From: DATKSG01 sp035531775
GTDB lineage: Bacteria; Actinomycetota; Acidimicrobiia; Acidimicrobiales; UBA8190
Reading direction: 5' to 3'
Length of the DNA: 5,144 bases
Assembly (NCBI GenBank): GCA_035531775.1
Contig: DATKSG010000051.1
Location: 1 to 5,144 of the forward strand
The notes under the pieces are model-generated. The model searched no databases, was not told the DNA's origin, and saw only the letters and a list, made by a program, of their open reading frames with translations. Shown here piece after piece: positions 1-5,144 of this stretch (positions are counted from its first letter, which is position 1; every line of letters starts with the position of its first letter). The position numbers and the translations under genes are program-made.

Positions 1-103
1 CCGCCTGCTCGTGCACGGCGTGCTCGGACATGCCGGGCAGGTGCGGGTAATCGGAGGTGGCCACCCCGGCGATGACGGCCCTCCGCCCGGCCGGCACGCT
101 CAT
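1..103 (-). CDS. Thiolase-like protein (N-terminal fragment, runs off the left edge)
   Basis: Only the first 34 codons are present, reading from the ATG at 103-101 to the window edge. The peptide has the short N-terminal strand typical of thiolase-superfamily proteins, RRAVIAGVATSDYPHLPG, followed by the start of a helix (MSEHAVHEQA). It resembles the start of the lipid-transfer/SCP-x type thiolases that often sit beside DUF35 proteins. The ATG overlaps the stop of the DUF35 gene as ATGA, which supports both the start and coupled translation. No catalytic residue is visible, so it cannot be decided whether this is a true thiolase (acyl-CoA acetyltransferase) or a second active-site-altered paralogue like the gene at 588-1841. 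The family call rests on a short stretch plus context. Confidence 0.7.
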   Translation of the reverse strand, partial: MSVPAGRRAVIAGVATSDYPHLPGMSEHAVHEQA

Positions 104-588
104 GTCGCTGGTCCCGCTGCGCCCCCCGCTGCCGCTGCGCCGCCCGGTCCCGCTGCGCCCCCCGCTGCCGCTGCGCCCAGGGGCCTGAAGCGGGGCAGGG
201 CCAGCTCCGGGCCCATGTCCTCCCATACGACCTCCACGGCCATGCCCACCTCCACGTCCTCGGGATCGACCTCGACCACGTTGGACACCAGACGCGTGCC
301 GCCGCCGCCGTCGGGCTCCACCACCGCCACCACGTACGGGACCTCCAACCCGGGAAGGAAGGCCTGGCGCACCACGGTGTACGTGTACAGCGTGCCGGTC
401 CCGGCCAGCTCGGCCCACTCCGACGACAGCGAGCTGCAGCTCGGGCACACCGGCCCCGGAGGGTGGCGGGTGGCGGCGCACTGCGTGCAGCGCTGGACCA
501 CCAACCGGTGCTCGGCGCAGGCGTCCCACCACGGCACCGTCTCGGCGTTGACCGCCGGCACCGGCATGTGGTCGGGGAAGTAGCGCAT
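100..588 (-). CDS. Zn-ribbon/OB-fold DUF35 family protein (162 aa), probable partner of the thiolase-like protein
   Basis: The protein has the standard two-part DUF35 layout. An N-terminal helix (about residues 14-30, with the WWDAC motif) leads into a rubredoxin-like zinc ribbon with Cys34-x2-Cys37-x10-Cys48-x2-Cys51. An OB-fold follows from about residue 58 to 135 (GTGTLYTYTVVRQAF, then VPYVVAVVEPDGG). DUF35 proteins are obligate partners of thiolase-fold enzymes; in Mycobacterium the DUF35 domain of ChsH2 binds the aldolase Ltp2. Here it is a stand-alone gene lying between two thiolase-like genes, so it probably binds the upstream protein, the downstream one, or both. The ATG at 588 overlaps the upstream stop as TGATG, and no clear Shine-Dalgarno sequence is seen, so translation is likely coupled. 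The C-terminus is odd: residues 138-161 are two copies of a 12-residue Gly/Ala/Pro repeat, beyond the usual end of the fold. Confidence 0.93.
   Translation of the reverse strand: MRYFPDHMPVPAVNAETVPWWDACAEHRLVVQRCTQCAATRHPPGPVCPSCSSLSSEWAELAGTGTLYTYTVVRQAFLPGLEVPYVVAVVEPDGGGGTRLVSNVVEVDPEDVEVGMAVEVVWEDMGPELALPRFRPLGAAAAGGAAGPGGAAAAGGAAGPAT
110..177 (-). repeat. Tandem 36-bp repeat encoding a Gly/Ala/Pro tail on the DUF35 protein
   Basis: A 32-base block is repeated exactly at 110-141 and 146-177, giving a 36-base period. It encodes residues 138-161 of the DUF35 protein as GAAAAGGAAGPG followed by GAAAAGGAAGPA. The period is a whole number of codons, so copy number can change without breaking the frame. 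The sequence predicts a flexible, low-complexity tail. Confidence 0.9.
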
Positions 589-1841
589 CAACGCCGGCCG
601 AGCACCAGGGCGCTGGTGGGCACCCCGGCCGCGCTGGTCACCAGACACGTCTCGGCTTCCTCCACCTGGCTGGTGGACTGGCCGCGCAGCTGGCGCACCC
701 CTTCCACCACGTGGTTGAGGCCGTGGATGTAGGCCTCGGACAGGCTCCCGCCGTGAGTGTTGGTGGGTAGGGACCCCCCGGGCCAGGACAAGGCGCCCGA
801 GGCGGCGAACGGGCCTCCCTCGCCGCGCCCGCAGAAGCCGAAGTCCTCCAAGCTGAGCAGCACCAGGCCGGTGAAGTGGTCGTAGACCTGGGCCACGTCG
901 ATGTCCTCGGGCCCGATCCCGGCCCGGGCCCACAGGCGGGCCGCCACCTCCCGGGCCCCGGCGCTGGCGTAGTCGTCGTCGGGCATCGAGACGTTGGAGT
1001 ACTGCCCGTGCCCGAAGCCGCGCAGCGTTCCCTGGGCCGTAGCCACCACCTCCACCGCCTCGCCGCGTAGGTCGCGGGCGCGCTCGGCGGTGGTGATGAC
1101 CACGGCACAGGCGCCGTCGCTCTCGAGGCAACAGTCGAAGAGGCGGAACGGGTCCGAGACCGGGCGCGACGACAGGTAGTCGTCGAGGGTCATGGGACGG
1201 TCCCCCATTACGGCGCGGGGGTTGCGCGCCGCGTGGGCCCGGGTGGTCACGGCCACCGCTCCCATCTGCTCGGCAGTGGTGCCGAACCGGTGCATGTGGC
1301 GGCGCACCACCATGGCGTAGGCGATGGGGGGGCCGAACATGCCGAAGGGCATGGTGAACGACACGTGGGCGTCCAAGAGGCTGCGCGCCTTGCGTATCGC
1401 CGGCGGCCGCGCCGGGCGCGTGCCGCCGGCGTTGCCCGGCCCCCGCCCGAAGCGGCGGAACTGGCCCTGGCACAGCGAGCGGTACACCACCACCGTGTCG
1501 GCTTGGCCCGACTCCACCGCCGTGGCGGCGTTGGACACCGCCGCACAGGCCCCGCCCCCGCCCGGCAGCCATGACATGGTGGCGTAGCGCAGCTCGTCGA
1601 GCCCCAGGTCGGCGGCCATGAAGGTGGCGTCGTTGCGGTCCTCGGCGAAGCTGGCCAGGCCGTCCACGTCCCGCGCCTCCAGCCCGGCATCGGCCAGCGC
1701 CGCCAATGTCGCCTGTACGGCCAGCTGGTATTCGCTTGACTCGGTGACGGCTCCCCACTTGGCGTAGCGGGTCTCGCCCACGCCGACGATGCAGGCGCGC
1801 CGCGACGGTGTCGCTTGTCTCGCTGCGCTGTACGCCGTCAC
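588..1841 (-). CDS. Thiolase-superfamily lipid-transfer protein, Ltp2-like (probable retro-aldolase; 417 aa)
   Basis: This is a full-length thiolase-fold protein. It has an N-terminal strand ACIVGVGETRYAKWG (16-30), a Gly-rich loop before the central helix (GGGGACAAVSNAATAVESG, 94-112), VYDHFTGLVLLSLEDFGFC (319-337), NTHGGSLSEAYIHGLN (361-376) and a C-terminal strand CLVTSAAGVPTSALVLGRR. The last two blocks are characteristic of the Ltp2-type lipid-transfer branch. Placing the motifs on classical thiolases by eye, the nucleophilic Cys falls on Gly95, the His of GHP on Tyr371 and the second Cys on Ser403. Tyr320 and Tyr371 sit where the M. tuberculosis steroid side-chain aldolase Ltp2 carries key tyrosines. 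Retro-aldol cleavage of a beta-hydroxyacyl-CoA is therefore more likely than thiolysis. The GTG start at 1841 forms a GTGA overlap with the upstream stop and has GGAG eight bases before it. The adjacent DUF35 gene is the expected partner. The natural substrate is unknown. Confidence 0.92.
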   Translation of the reverse strand: MTAYSAARQATPSRRACIVGVGETRYAKWGAVTESSEYQLAVQATLAALADAGLEARDVDGLASFAEDRNDATFMAADLGLDELRYATMSWLPGGGGACAAVSNAATAVESGQADTVVVYRSLCQGQFRRFGRGPGNAGGTRPARPPAIRKARSLLDAHVSFTMPFGMFGPPIAYAMVVRRHMHRFGTTAEQMGAVAVTTRAHAARNPRAVMGDRPMTLDDYLSSRPVSDPFRLFDCCLESDGACAVVITTAERARDLRGEAVEVVATAQGTLRGFGHGQYSNVSMPDDDYASAGAREVAARLWARAGIGPEDIDVAQVYDHFTGLVLLSLEDFGFCGRGEGGPFAASGALSWPGGSLPTNTHGGSLSEAYIHGLNHVVEGVRQLRGQSTSQVEEAETCLVTSAAGVPTSALVLGRR

Positions 1842-3046
1842 CGGGCTCGCTCCGCCGTCCGGCCCCATTCGGCCAGCACTTCGTCGGTGTGCCGCCCCAG
1901 CGGCGGCGGCGGGCGCTGCAGGCGCCACGGGGAGCCGTGGGCCACGAAGGGGGCGCCCGGATAGGTCACGGTGCGCCCGATGTCGTCGTGCTCCACATCG
2001 ACGAAGTGGCCCCGCGCCCGCAGGTGACGGTCGTCGGCCACCTCCTCGGGGGAGCGGATCACGCCCCAGGGCAGCCCCGCCCCCTGGCCAAGTCGGTAAA
2101 GGGTCTCGGCGTCGTGCTCGGCGGCCAGGCGCTTCATGGCCTTCCACACCTCGCCGTAGTGGGCGGCGCGGTGGGCCGGGTCGGCGAAGGCGGGGTCCGA
2201 CAGTGCCCCGGCCACCCCGGCCTTCTCCAGCATGGCCAACATGTTGGCGAAGACGTGCGGCCCGAGGAAGTCGGGGTTGAGGGCGGCCACCTGTCGCCCG
2301 TCGGCCGCCGTCAGGGTGGGGTGCGGGCCGCGACGGTGCACCTGGCCCGAGCACAGGTATGTCATCAGGTGCCACTCGGTCATCGACGCCGAGCACTCGT
2401 GGGCCGACACGTCGATGTGTTGGCCCAGTCCCGACTGACCGCGCCACACGAGCGCCCCGAGCACGGCGATCGCCGCGTAGGTGGACGCCGTGCGCCAGGC
2501 CTGCTCCCCATGGGCCGCCAGCGGCGGCGTGTCCTCCTCGCCGTTACGCCCCGGCCCGTACCCACAGGCGGCCATGGACCCGCCGAGGGCCATGAGCACG
2601 AGGTCGTCGGCCAGGTAATCGGCCCACGGGCCGCTCTGGCCAAAGGGGGTTACGGCGCACACCACCAGTGACGGCGACAACCGCTCGGGTGTCAGCCCGC
2701 GGGCGACCGCCTCGGCCGGGCGCAGCGTGTGCACCAGCACGTCGGCCGCCCCGAGCAGCATGCCGATGCGTCCCTCGCCCCCCTCGCCCCAGGTGGCCCA
2801 GTCGGCTTCGTCGAGCACCACCGACCGCTTGCCCACGTTGTCGGCCCAGAAGGCCAAGGAGCGGTCGGGCCCGGGCTCGTCGTCGAGGAACGGCCCGACC
2901 TGTCGCGACTGGGCACCGCCGGGCGGCTCCACCTTGACCACGTCGGCACCAAGGCCGCCGAGCAGTCGCCCGCAGTACTCCGCCGACTCGTCGGCCACTT
3001 CGAGGATGCGCACGCCGTCCAGGGCGCCCGGCGCTGTGCCACTCAC
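1838..3046 (-). CDS. CaiB/BaiF family CoA-transferase, second of a tandem pair (402 aa), lacking the usual catalytic Asp
   Basis: Family III CoA-transferases move CoA between acyl-CoA and carboxylate. This protein has the family's landmarks: LDGVRILEVADESAEYCGRLLGGLGADVVKVEPPGG (9-44), NVGKRSVVLD (70-79), ADVLVHTLRP (101-110), VTPFGQSGPWADY (132-144), LGQHIDVSAHE (207-217) and a C-terminal PPPLGRHTDEVLAEW. Its 402-residue length is normal. Counting back from the G-x-GQ-x-x-DVS block, the position of the catalytic Asp (Asp169 in formyl-CoA transferase Frc) falls on Trp184 in GEQAWRT; the nearest acidic residue is Glu181. The GTG at 3046 overlaps the upstream stop as GTGA and has GAGGGAG seven bases upstream, a strong ribosome-binding site. 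Tight coupling to the Asp-containing paralogue suggests the two act as a heterodimer, but this copy could also use another residue. Confidence 0.92.
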   Translation of the reverse strand: MSGTAPGALDGVRILEVADESAEYCGRLLGGLGADVVKVEPPGGAQSRQVGPFLDDEPGPDRSLAFWADNVGKRSVVLDEADWATWGEGGEGRIGMLLGAADVLVHTLRPAEAVARGLTPERLSPSLVVCAVTPFGQSGPWADYLADDLVLMALGGSMAACGYGPGRNGEEDTPPLAAHGEQAWRTASTYAAIAVLGALVWRGQSGLGQHIDVSAHECSASMTEWHLMTYLCSGQVHRRGPHPTLTAADGRQVAALNPDFLGPHVFANMLAMLEKAGVAGALSDPAFADPAHRAAHYGEVWKAMKRLAAEHDAETLYRLGQGAGLPWGVIRSPEEVADDRHLRARGHFVDVEHDDIGRTVTYPGAPFVAHGSPWRLQRPPPPLGRHTDEVLAEWGRTAERAR

Positions 3047-4329
3047 CGCAGCACTCCCTCGTCGAGCAGGGCGGCACGCGCCTCGGCGTCTAGGCCGAGG
3101 ATCTCGCCCAGCACGTAGTCGTTGTCCTGGCCGAGCAGCGGCGGCCCTCGCCGCAGCCGGCCGCCGCTGTGGGCCGGGGTGCGCCCCAGATGCACGGGCA
3201 GGCCCTCTAGAGCCATGGGGTCCACCTCGTCGTTGCCCAGCATGGTGAAGTGGCCACGAGCGGCCAGCTGCGGATCGCGCTCGAGGCGGTCTGCGGCGTC
3301 CTGCACGGCGCCGGCCGGGACACCGGCTGCCTGGAGGAGGTCCATCACGGCGTAGCGGTCCTGGCCCGAGGTCCACTGCGTGAGTAGGGCGTCGAGAGCG
3401 TCGGCGTGCTCCTGGCGCCCGGCAAAGGTGGCGAAGCGCTCCTCCTCGGCCCACGCCGGCCGGCCCATGGCTTGCACTAGCGCCTGCCACTGCTCCTCGG
3501 TGCGGCACGAGATGACCACCCATCGGTCCTCACCGGCCGCCCGGTAGGCGCCTCCCGGGGCACTGGTGGGACGGCGGTTGCCGGTGGGCACCCTTCCCCT
3601 GGTGGGCCGGTTGTTGACCAGGGCGTCGAGCAGCAGTGCTCCCGACAGGGCCGTGGCCGGCTCGAGCTGCGACACGTCGATGTGCTGGCCCTGTCCAGAG
3701 CGGGCCCGGTGCAGTAGCCCGGTCAGGATGGCCACCGCCCCCAGGTAGCCGCCCACATGGTCGAGGTAGGAGAACGACCACCCGGCCGGCGGCCGGCCCT
3801 CGAGGCCGACCAGGAAGGTGAGCCCGGTGAGGGCCTGGGCGGTGGGGCCCATGGTCACGTGGGCGGTGTCGGGGCCCTCGTGGCCGAAGCCGCACATGGA
3901 GACGTAGACGAGGTCGGGGCGAAGCGCCGCCATGGTGGGGTAGTCGAGGCCCCAGCGGGCCAGGGTGCCTGCCGCGAAGCTCTCGGTGACCACGTCGGAC
4001 ACGGCCACCAGGTCACGCAGGAGGGCCAGGCCCTTCGGGTGGCGGGCATCCACCGTGATCGAGCGCTTGCCGCCGGTGTTGTACTTGTAGAAGATCCCGC
4101 CGCGGTTGGGGCTCTGAGCCCGGCTGGCGTTGGCCAGGGTGGCGGCCCCGAATCCCTCGCCGTGCTGGCCGGGCTCGGGCACGTACGGCGGCATCACCCG
4201 AATGGGGTCGGGGCGGGTGGTGCTCTCTACCCGGATGACCTCGGCCCCCAGGCACCCGCAGATCAAGGTGGCCTGGGCCCCGAAGCCGAGGCGGGTGAAG
4301 TCCAGGATGCGAACGCCGTCGAGCGCCAT
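3043..4329 (-). CDS. CaiB/BaiF family CoA-transferase, first gene of the operon (428 aa)
   Basis: This is a complete family III CoA-transferase: MALDGVRILDFTR at the start, LGAEVIRVES (27-36), YNTGGKRSITVD (83-94), DVVTESFAAGTLARWGLDY (112-130), VYVSMCGFGHEGP (141-153), SGQGQHIDVSQ (211-221) and a C-terminal PPLLGQDNDYVLGEILGL. Asp190 in SYLDHVGG aligns, by spacing to GQHIDVS, with the catalytic Asp that forms the acyl-anhydride and CoA-thioester intermediates in Frc. Active-site chemistry therefore looks intact. The likely role is to activate a carboxylic acid to its CoA thioester at the start of the pathway. The ATG at 4329 is chosen because the family usually begins just before LDGVRIL, and because the 45 bases upstream use codons rare in this window (AAA, CTA). 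A GTG at 4374, in frame and with GGAG five bases ahead, would add 15 residues and remains possible. The physiological CoA donor and acceptor are unknown. Confidence 0.93.
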   Translation of the reverse strand: MALDGVRILDFTRLGFGAQATLICGCLGAEVIRVESTTRPDPIRVMPPYVPEPGQHGEGFGAATLANASRAQSPNRGGIFYKYNTGGKRSITVDARHPKGLALLRDLVAVSDVVTESFAAGTLARWGLDYPTMAALRPDLVYVSMCGFGHEGPDTAHVTMGPTAQALTGLTFLVGLEGRPPAGWSFSYLDHVGGYLGAVAILTGLLHRARSGQGQHIDVSQLEPATALSGALLLDALVNNRPTRGRVPTGNRRPTSAPGGAYRAAGEDRWVVISCRTEEQWQALVQAMGRPAWAEEERFATFAGRQEHADALDALLTQWTSGQDRYAVMDLLQAAGVPAGAVQDAADRLERDPQLAARGHFTMLGNDEVDPMALEGLPVHLGRTPAHSGGRLRRGPPLLGQDNDYVLGEILGLDAEARAALLDEGVLR

Positions 4330-4378
4330 CGGCTGTCCGTCCACGGGCAGCGACGATAGTTTGTTCTCCGACACGCAA

Positions 4379-4394
4379 GCTCCGCCGGGGGAGC
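4379..4394. promoter_or_regulatory. Short inverted repeat GCTCC-N6-GGAGC in the divergent region
   Basis: Two perfect 5-base arms (4379-4383 and 4390-4394) flank GCCGGG. It could be an operator half-site pair or a small hairpin. On the minus strand, the right-hand arm supplies the GGAG that would serve the alternative GTG start at 4374. Short palindromes are frequent in DNA this rich in GC, so it is a weak call. Confidence 0.25.
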
Positions 4395-4406
4395 AGACGG
4401 GCACAG

Positions 4407-4474
4407 GCCAGGTGGACGGGGTGATCCGGGTGGACGAAGCCAGGTGGACGGGGTGAGCCAGGTGGACGGGGTGG
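4407..4474 (+). repeat. Array of 18-bp direct repeats (GCCAGGTGGACGGGGTGA)
   Basis: The first 17 bases of the unit occur perfectly at 4407-4423, 4439-4455 and 4457-4473. Copies one and two also share the 18th base (A); the third has G. A degenerate, shortened 14-bp copy (TCCGGGTGGACGAA) fills 4425-4438, so the array is contiguous. The last two full units are in frame with the amidohydrolase (QVDGV) and end six bases before its ATG start. Each unit carries AGGTGG, then five bases, then GTG, so it looks like a ribosome-binding site plus start codon. A role as binding sites for a regulator of the divergent genes is equally possible. Confidence 0.85.
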
Positions 4475-4476
4475 AG

Positions 4477-5144
4477 ATGGACGACCTGGTGCTCGTGAGC
4501 GTGGACGACCACGTGGTCGAGCCGCCCGACATGTTCGACGGCCGCCTGCCGGCCCGCTTCGCCGCCGCGGCTCCGCGCGTCGACCGCCGCGACGACGGCA
4601 CCGAGATCTGGCGCTTCGACGGCAAGGAAGCCACCAACATCGGCTTGAACGCCGTGGCCGGCCGGCCCATGGAGGAGTACGGCATCGAGCCCACCTCCTT
4701 CGCCGAGATCCGCTCCGGTTGCTACGACATCCACGACCGCGTGCGCGACATGGACGCCAACGGTGTCATCGGGTCGATGTGCTTCCCCTCGTTCCCGAAC
4801 CTGTGCGGGCAGCTCTTCTCCAAAGCCAAGGACCCCGCCCTGGGCCTGGCCGTGCTGCAGGCCTACAACGACTGGCATATAGACGAGTGGTGCGGCACCT
4901 ATCCGGGCCGCTTCATCCCGTTGGCCCTGCCTCCCATCTGGGACCCCGCCGCCATGGCGTCCGAGGTGCGCAGGGTGGCGGCCAAGGGATGCCACGCCGT
5001 GTCCTTCTCGGAGAACCCGGCCAAGTTGAAGCTCCCGAGCTTCCACGACGACCACTGGGACCCGTTCTGGTCGGCCTGCTCGGACGAGGGCACCATCGTG
5101 TGCCTGCACATCGGCTCGTCGTCGTCACTGGTGGTGACCGCCCC
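4477..5144 (+). CDS. Amidohydrolase family protein (PF04909/COG2159 type), N-terminal 222 codons, runs off the right edge
   Basis: The frame stays open from the ATG at 4477 to the end of the window. The start MDDLVLVSVDDHVVEPPDMF is a hallmark of the actinobacterial amidohydrolase-2 group. Asp10-x-His12 lies at the end of the first barrel strand, where relatives have H-x-H or E-x-H for the metal, and Glu15 follows in the EPP motif. Further on come GSMCFPSFPNLCGQLF, YNDWHIDEWCGTYPGRFIPLALPPIWDP, a strand ending AVSFSENP, then HWDPFWSACSDEGTIVCLHIGSSSS, where His211 is a probable further metal ligand. Relatives (ACMSD, resorcylate decarboxylases) hydrolyse or decarboxylate ring-derived compounds; the reaction here cannot be told, and the catalytic C-terminal half is missing. 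Upstream in-frame GTGs at 4471 and 4453 are alternatives: each follows an AGGTGG sequence with five bases between, supplied by the 18-bp repeats. Divergent orientation from the CoA-transferase operon suggests shared regulation. Confidence 0.92.
   Translation, partial: MDDLVLVSVDDHVVEPPDMFDGRLPARFAAAAPRVDRRDDGTEIWRFDGKEATNIGLNAVAGRPMEEYGIEPTSFAEIRSGCYDIHDRVRDMDANGVIGSMCFPSFPNLCGQLFSKAKDPALGLAVLQAYNDWHIDEWCGTYPGRFIPLALPPIWDPAAMASEVRRVAAKGCHAVSFSENPAKLKLPSFHDDHWDPFWSACSDEGTIVCLHIGSSSSLVVTA

Larger units (their letters stand above)
4330..4476. promoter_or_regulatory. Divergent intergenic region between the CoA-transferase operon and the amidohydrolase gene
   Basis: This is the only real non-coding gap in the window and must hold the start signals for both transcription units unless the operons begin elsewhere. 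It contains the repeat array at 4407-4474, an inverted repeat at 4379-4394, and one relatively AT-rich patch at 4355-4367. On the minus strand that patch reads AACAAACTAT and could be a -10 region for the operon, placing a transcript start a few bases before the ATG at 4329. No -35/-10 pair with standard 16-18 base spacing was found, so no promoter is assigned. Confidence 0.5.

Noticed and set aside
110..177. Insertion of a mobile repeat
   Set aside because: The repeat is an in-frame 36-bp duplication inside a coding tail, with no terminal inverted repeats or target-site duplication.
100..1758. 552-residue minus-strand open frame that includes the DUF35 protein at its end
   Set aside because: Only the last 162 residues are real. 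The Arg/Gly-rich upstream part is an off-frame reading of the thiolase-like gene, and the TGATG overlap gives the true start at 588.
588..1841. Ordinary acetyl-CoA acetyltransferase (thiolase) assignment
   Set aside because: The catalytic Cys, the GHP His and the second Cys are not at their expected positions, while the motifs NTHGGSLSEAYIHG and VYDHFT match the Ltp2-type branch.
1808..2671. Long plus-strand open frame of 287 codons
   Set aside because: It lies antisense to the second CoA-transferase, whose frame carries all the family motifs; the translated product shows no recognisable domain.
3757..4359. 200-codon plus-strand open frame
   Set aside because: It is antisense to the N-terminal half of the first CoA-transferase and has no domain signal; open antisense frames are common at this GC content.
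4407..4474. CRISPR array
   Set aside because: Units are only 18 bp, contiguous and without unique spacers, so this is a simple tandem repeat.
3043..5109. Apparent 688-residue minus-strand ORF extending the first CoA-transferase across the divergent region and through the amidohydrolase
   Set aside because: The part beyond about 4374 is antisense to a clearly recognisable amidohydrolase and has no family resemblance; the extension is an open-frame artefact of high GC content.

Overview
The window is very GC-rich, with strong G/C preference at third codon positions, mixed ATG and GTG starts and 1- or 4-base gene overlaps. This fits a high-GC actinobacterium. The enzyme set (tandem CaiB/BaiF CoA-transferases, Ltp2-like thiolase-fold protein, DUF35 partner, DxH amidohydrolase) is typical of Actinobacteria that degrade steroids, fatty acids or cyclic compounds. 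Placement in the Acidimicrobiia is only a guess.

Layout. From about 4330 down to the left edge, five genes are packed head to tail on the minus strand. In transcription order they are: a CaiB/BaiF CoA-transferase with the family aspartate (4329-3043); a second CaiB/BaiF CoA-transferase with Trp at that position (3046-1838); a thiolase-superfamily protein of the lipid-transfer/Ltp2 type (1841-588); a small zinc-ribbon/OB-fold DUF35 protein (588-100); and the first 34 codons of another thiolase-like protein (103 to beyond base 1). Each junction overlaps by 1 or 4 bases (GTGA, GTGA, TGATG, ATGA), so this is almost certainly one translationally coupled operon. On the plus strand, diverging from it, is the first part of an amidohydrolase (4477 to beyond 5144). 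The roughly 150-bp divergent gap holds an array of 18-bp direct repeats and a short inverted repeat.

How the genes may work together (inference). The CoA-transferase pair would activate a carboxylic acid, perhaps as a heterodimer with a single catalytic aspartate. After steps encoded elsewhere, the Ltp2-like protein with its DUF35 partner would cleave a carbon-carbon bond by a retro-aldol reaction rather than thiolysis, because all three classical thiolase catalytic residues look replaced. The following thiolase-like protein may do a thiolytic step or be a second paralogue of the same type. The amidohydrolase could hydrolyse or decarboxylate a ring-derived intermediate. The substrate cannot be read from the sequence; steroid-like or alicyclic acids are suggested only by analogy with the mycobacterial Ltp2-ChsH2 system.

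No RNA genes, insertion sequences, CRISPR arrays or convincing terminators were seen.
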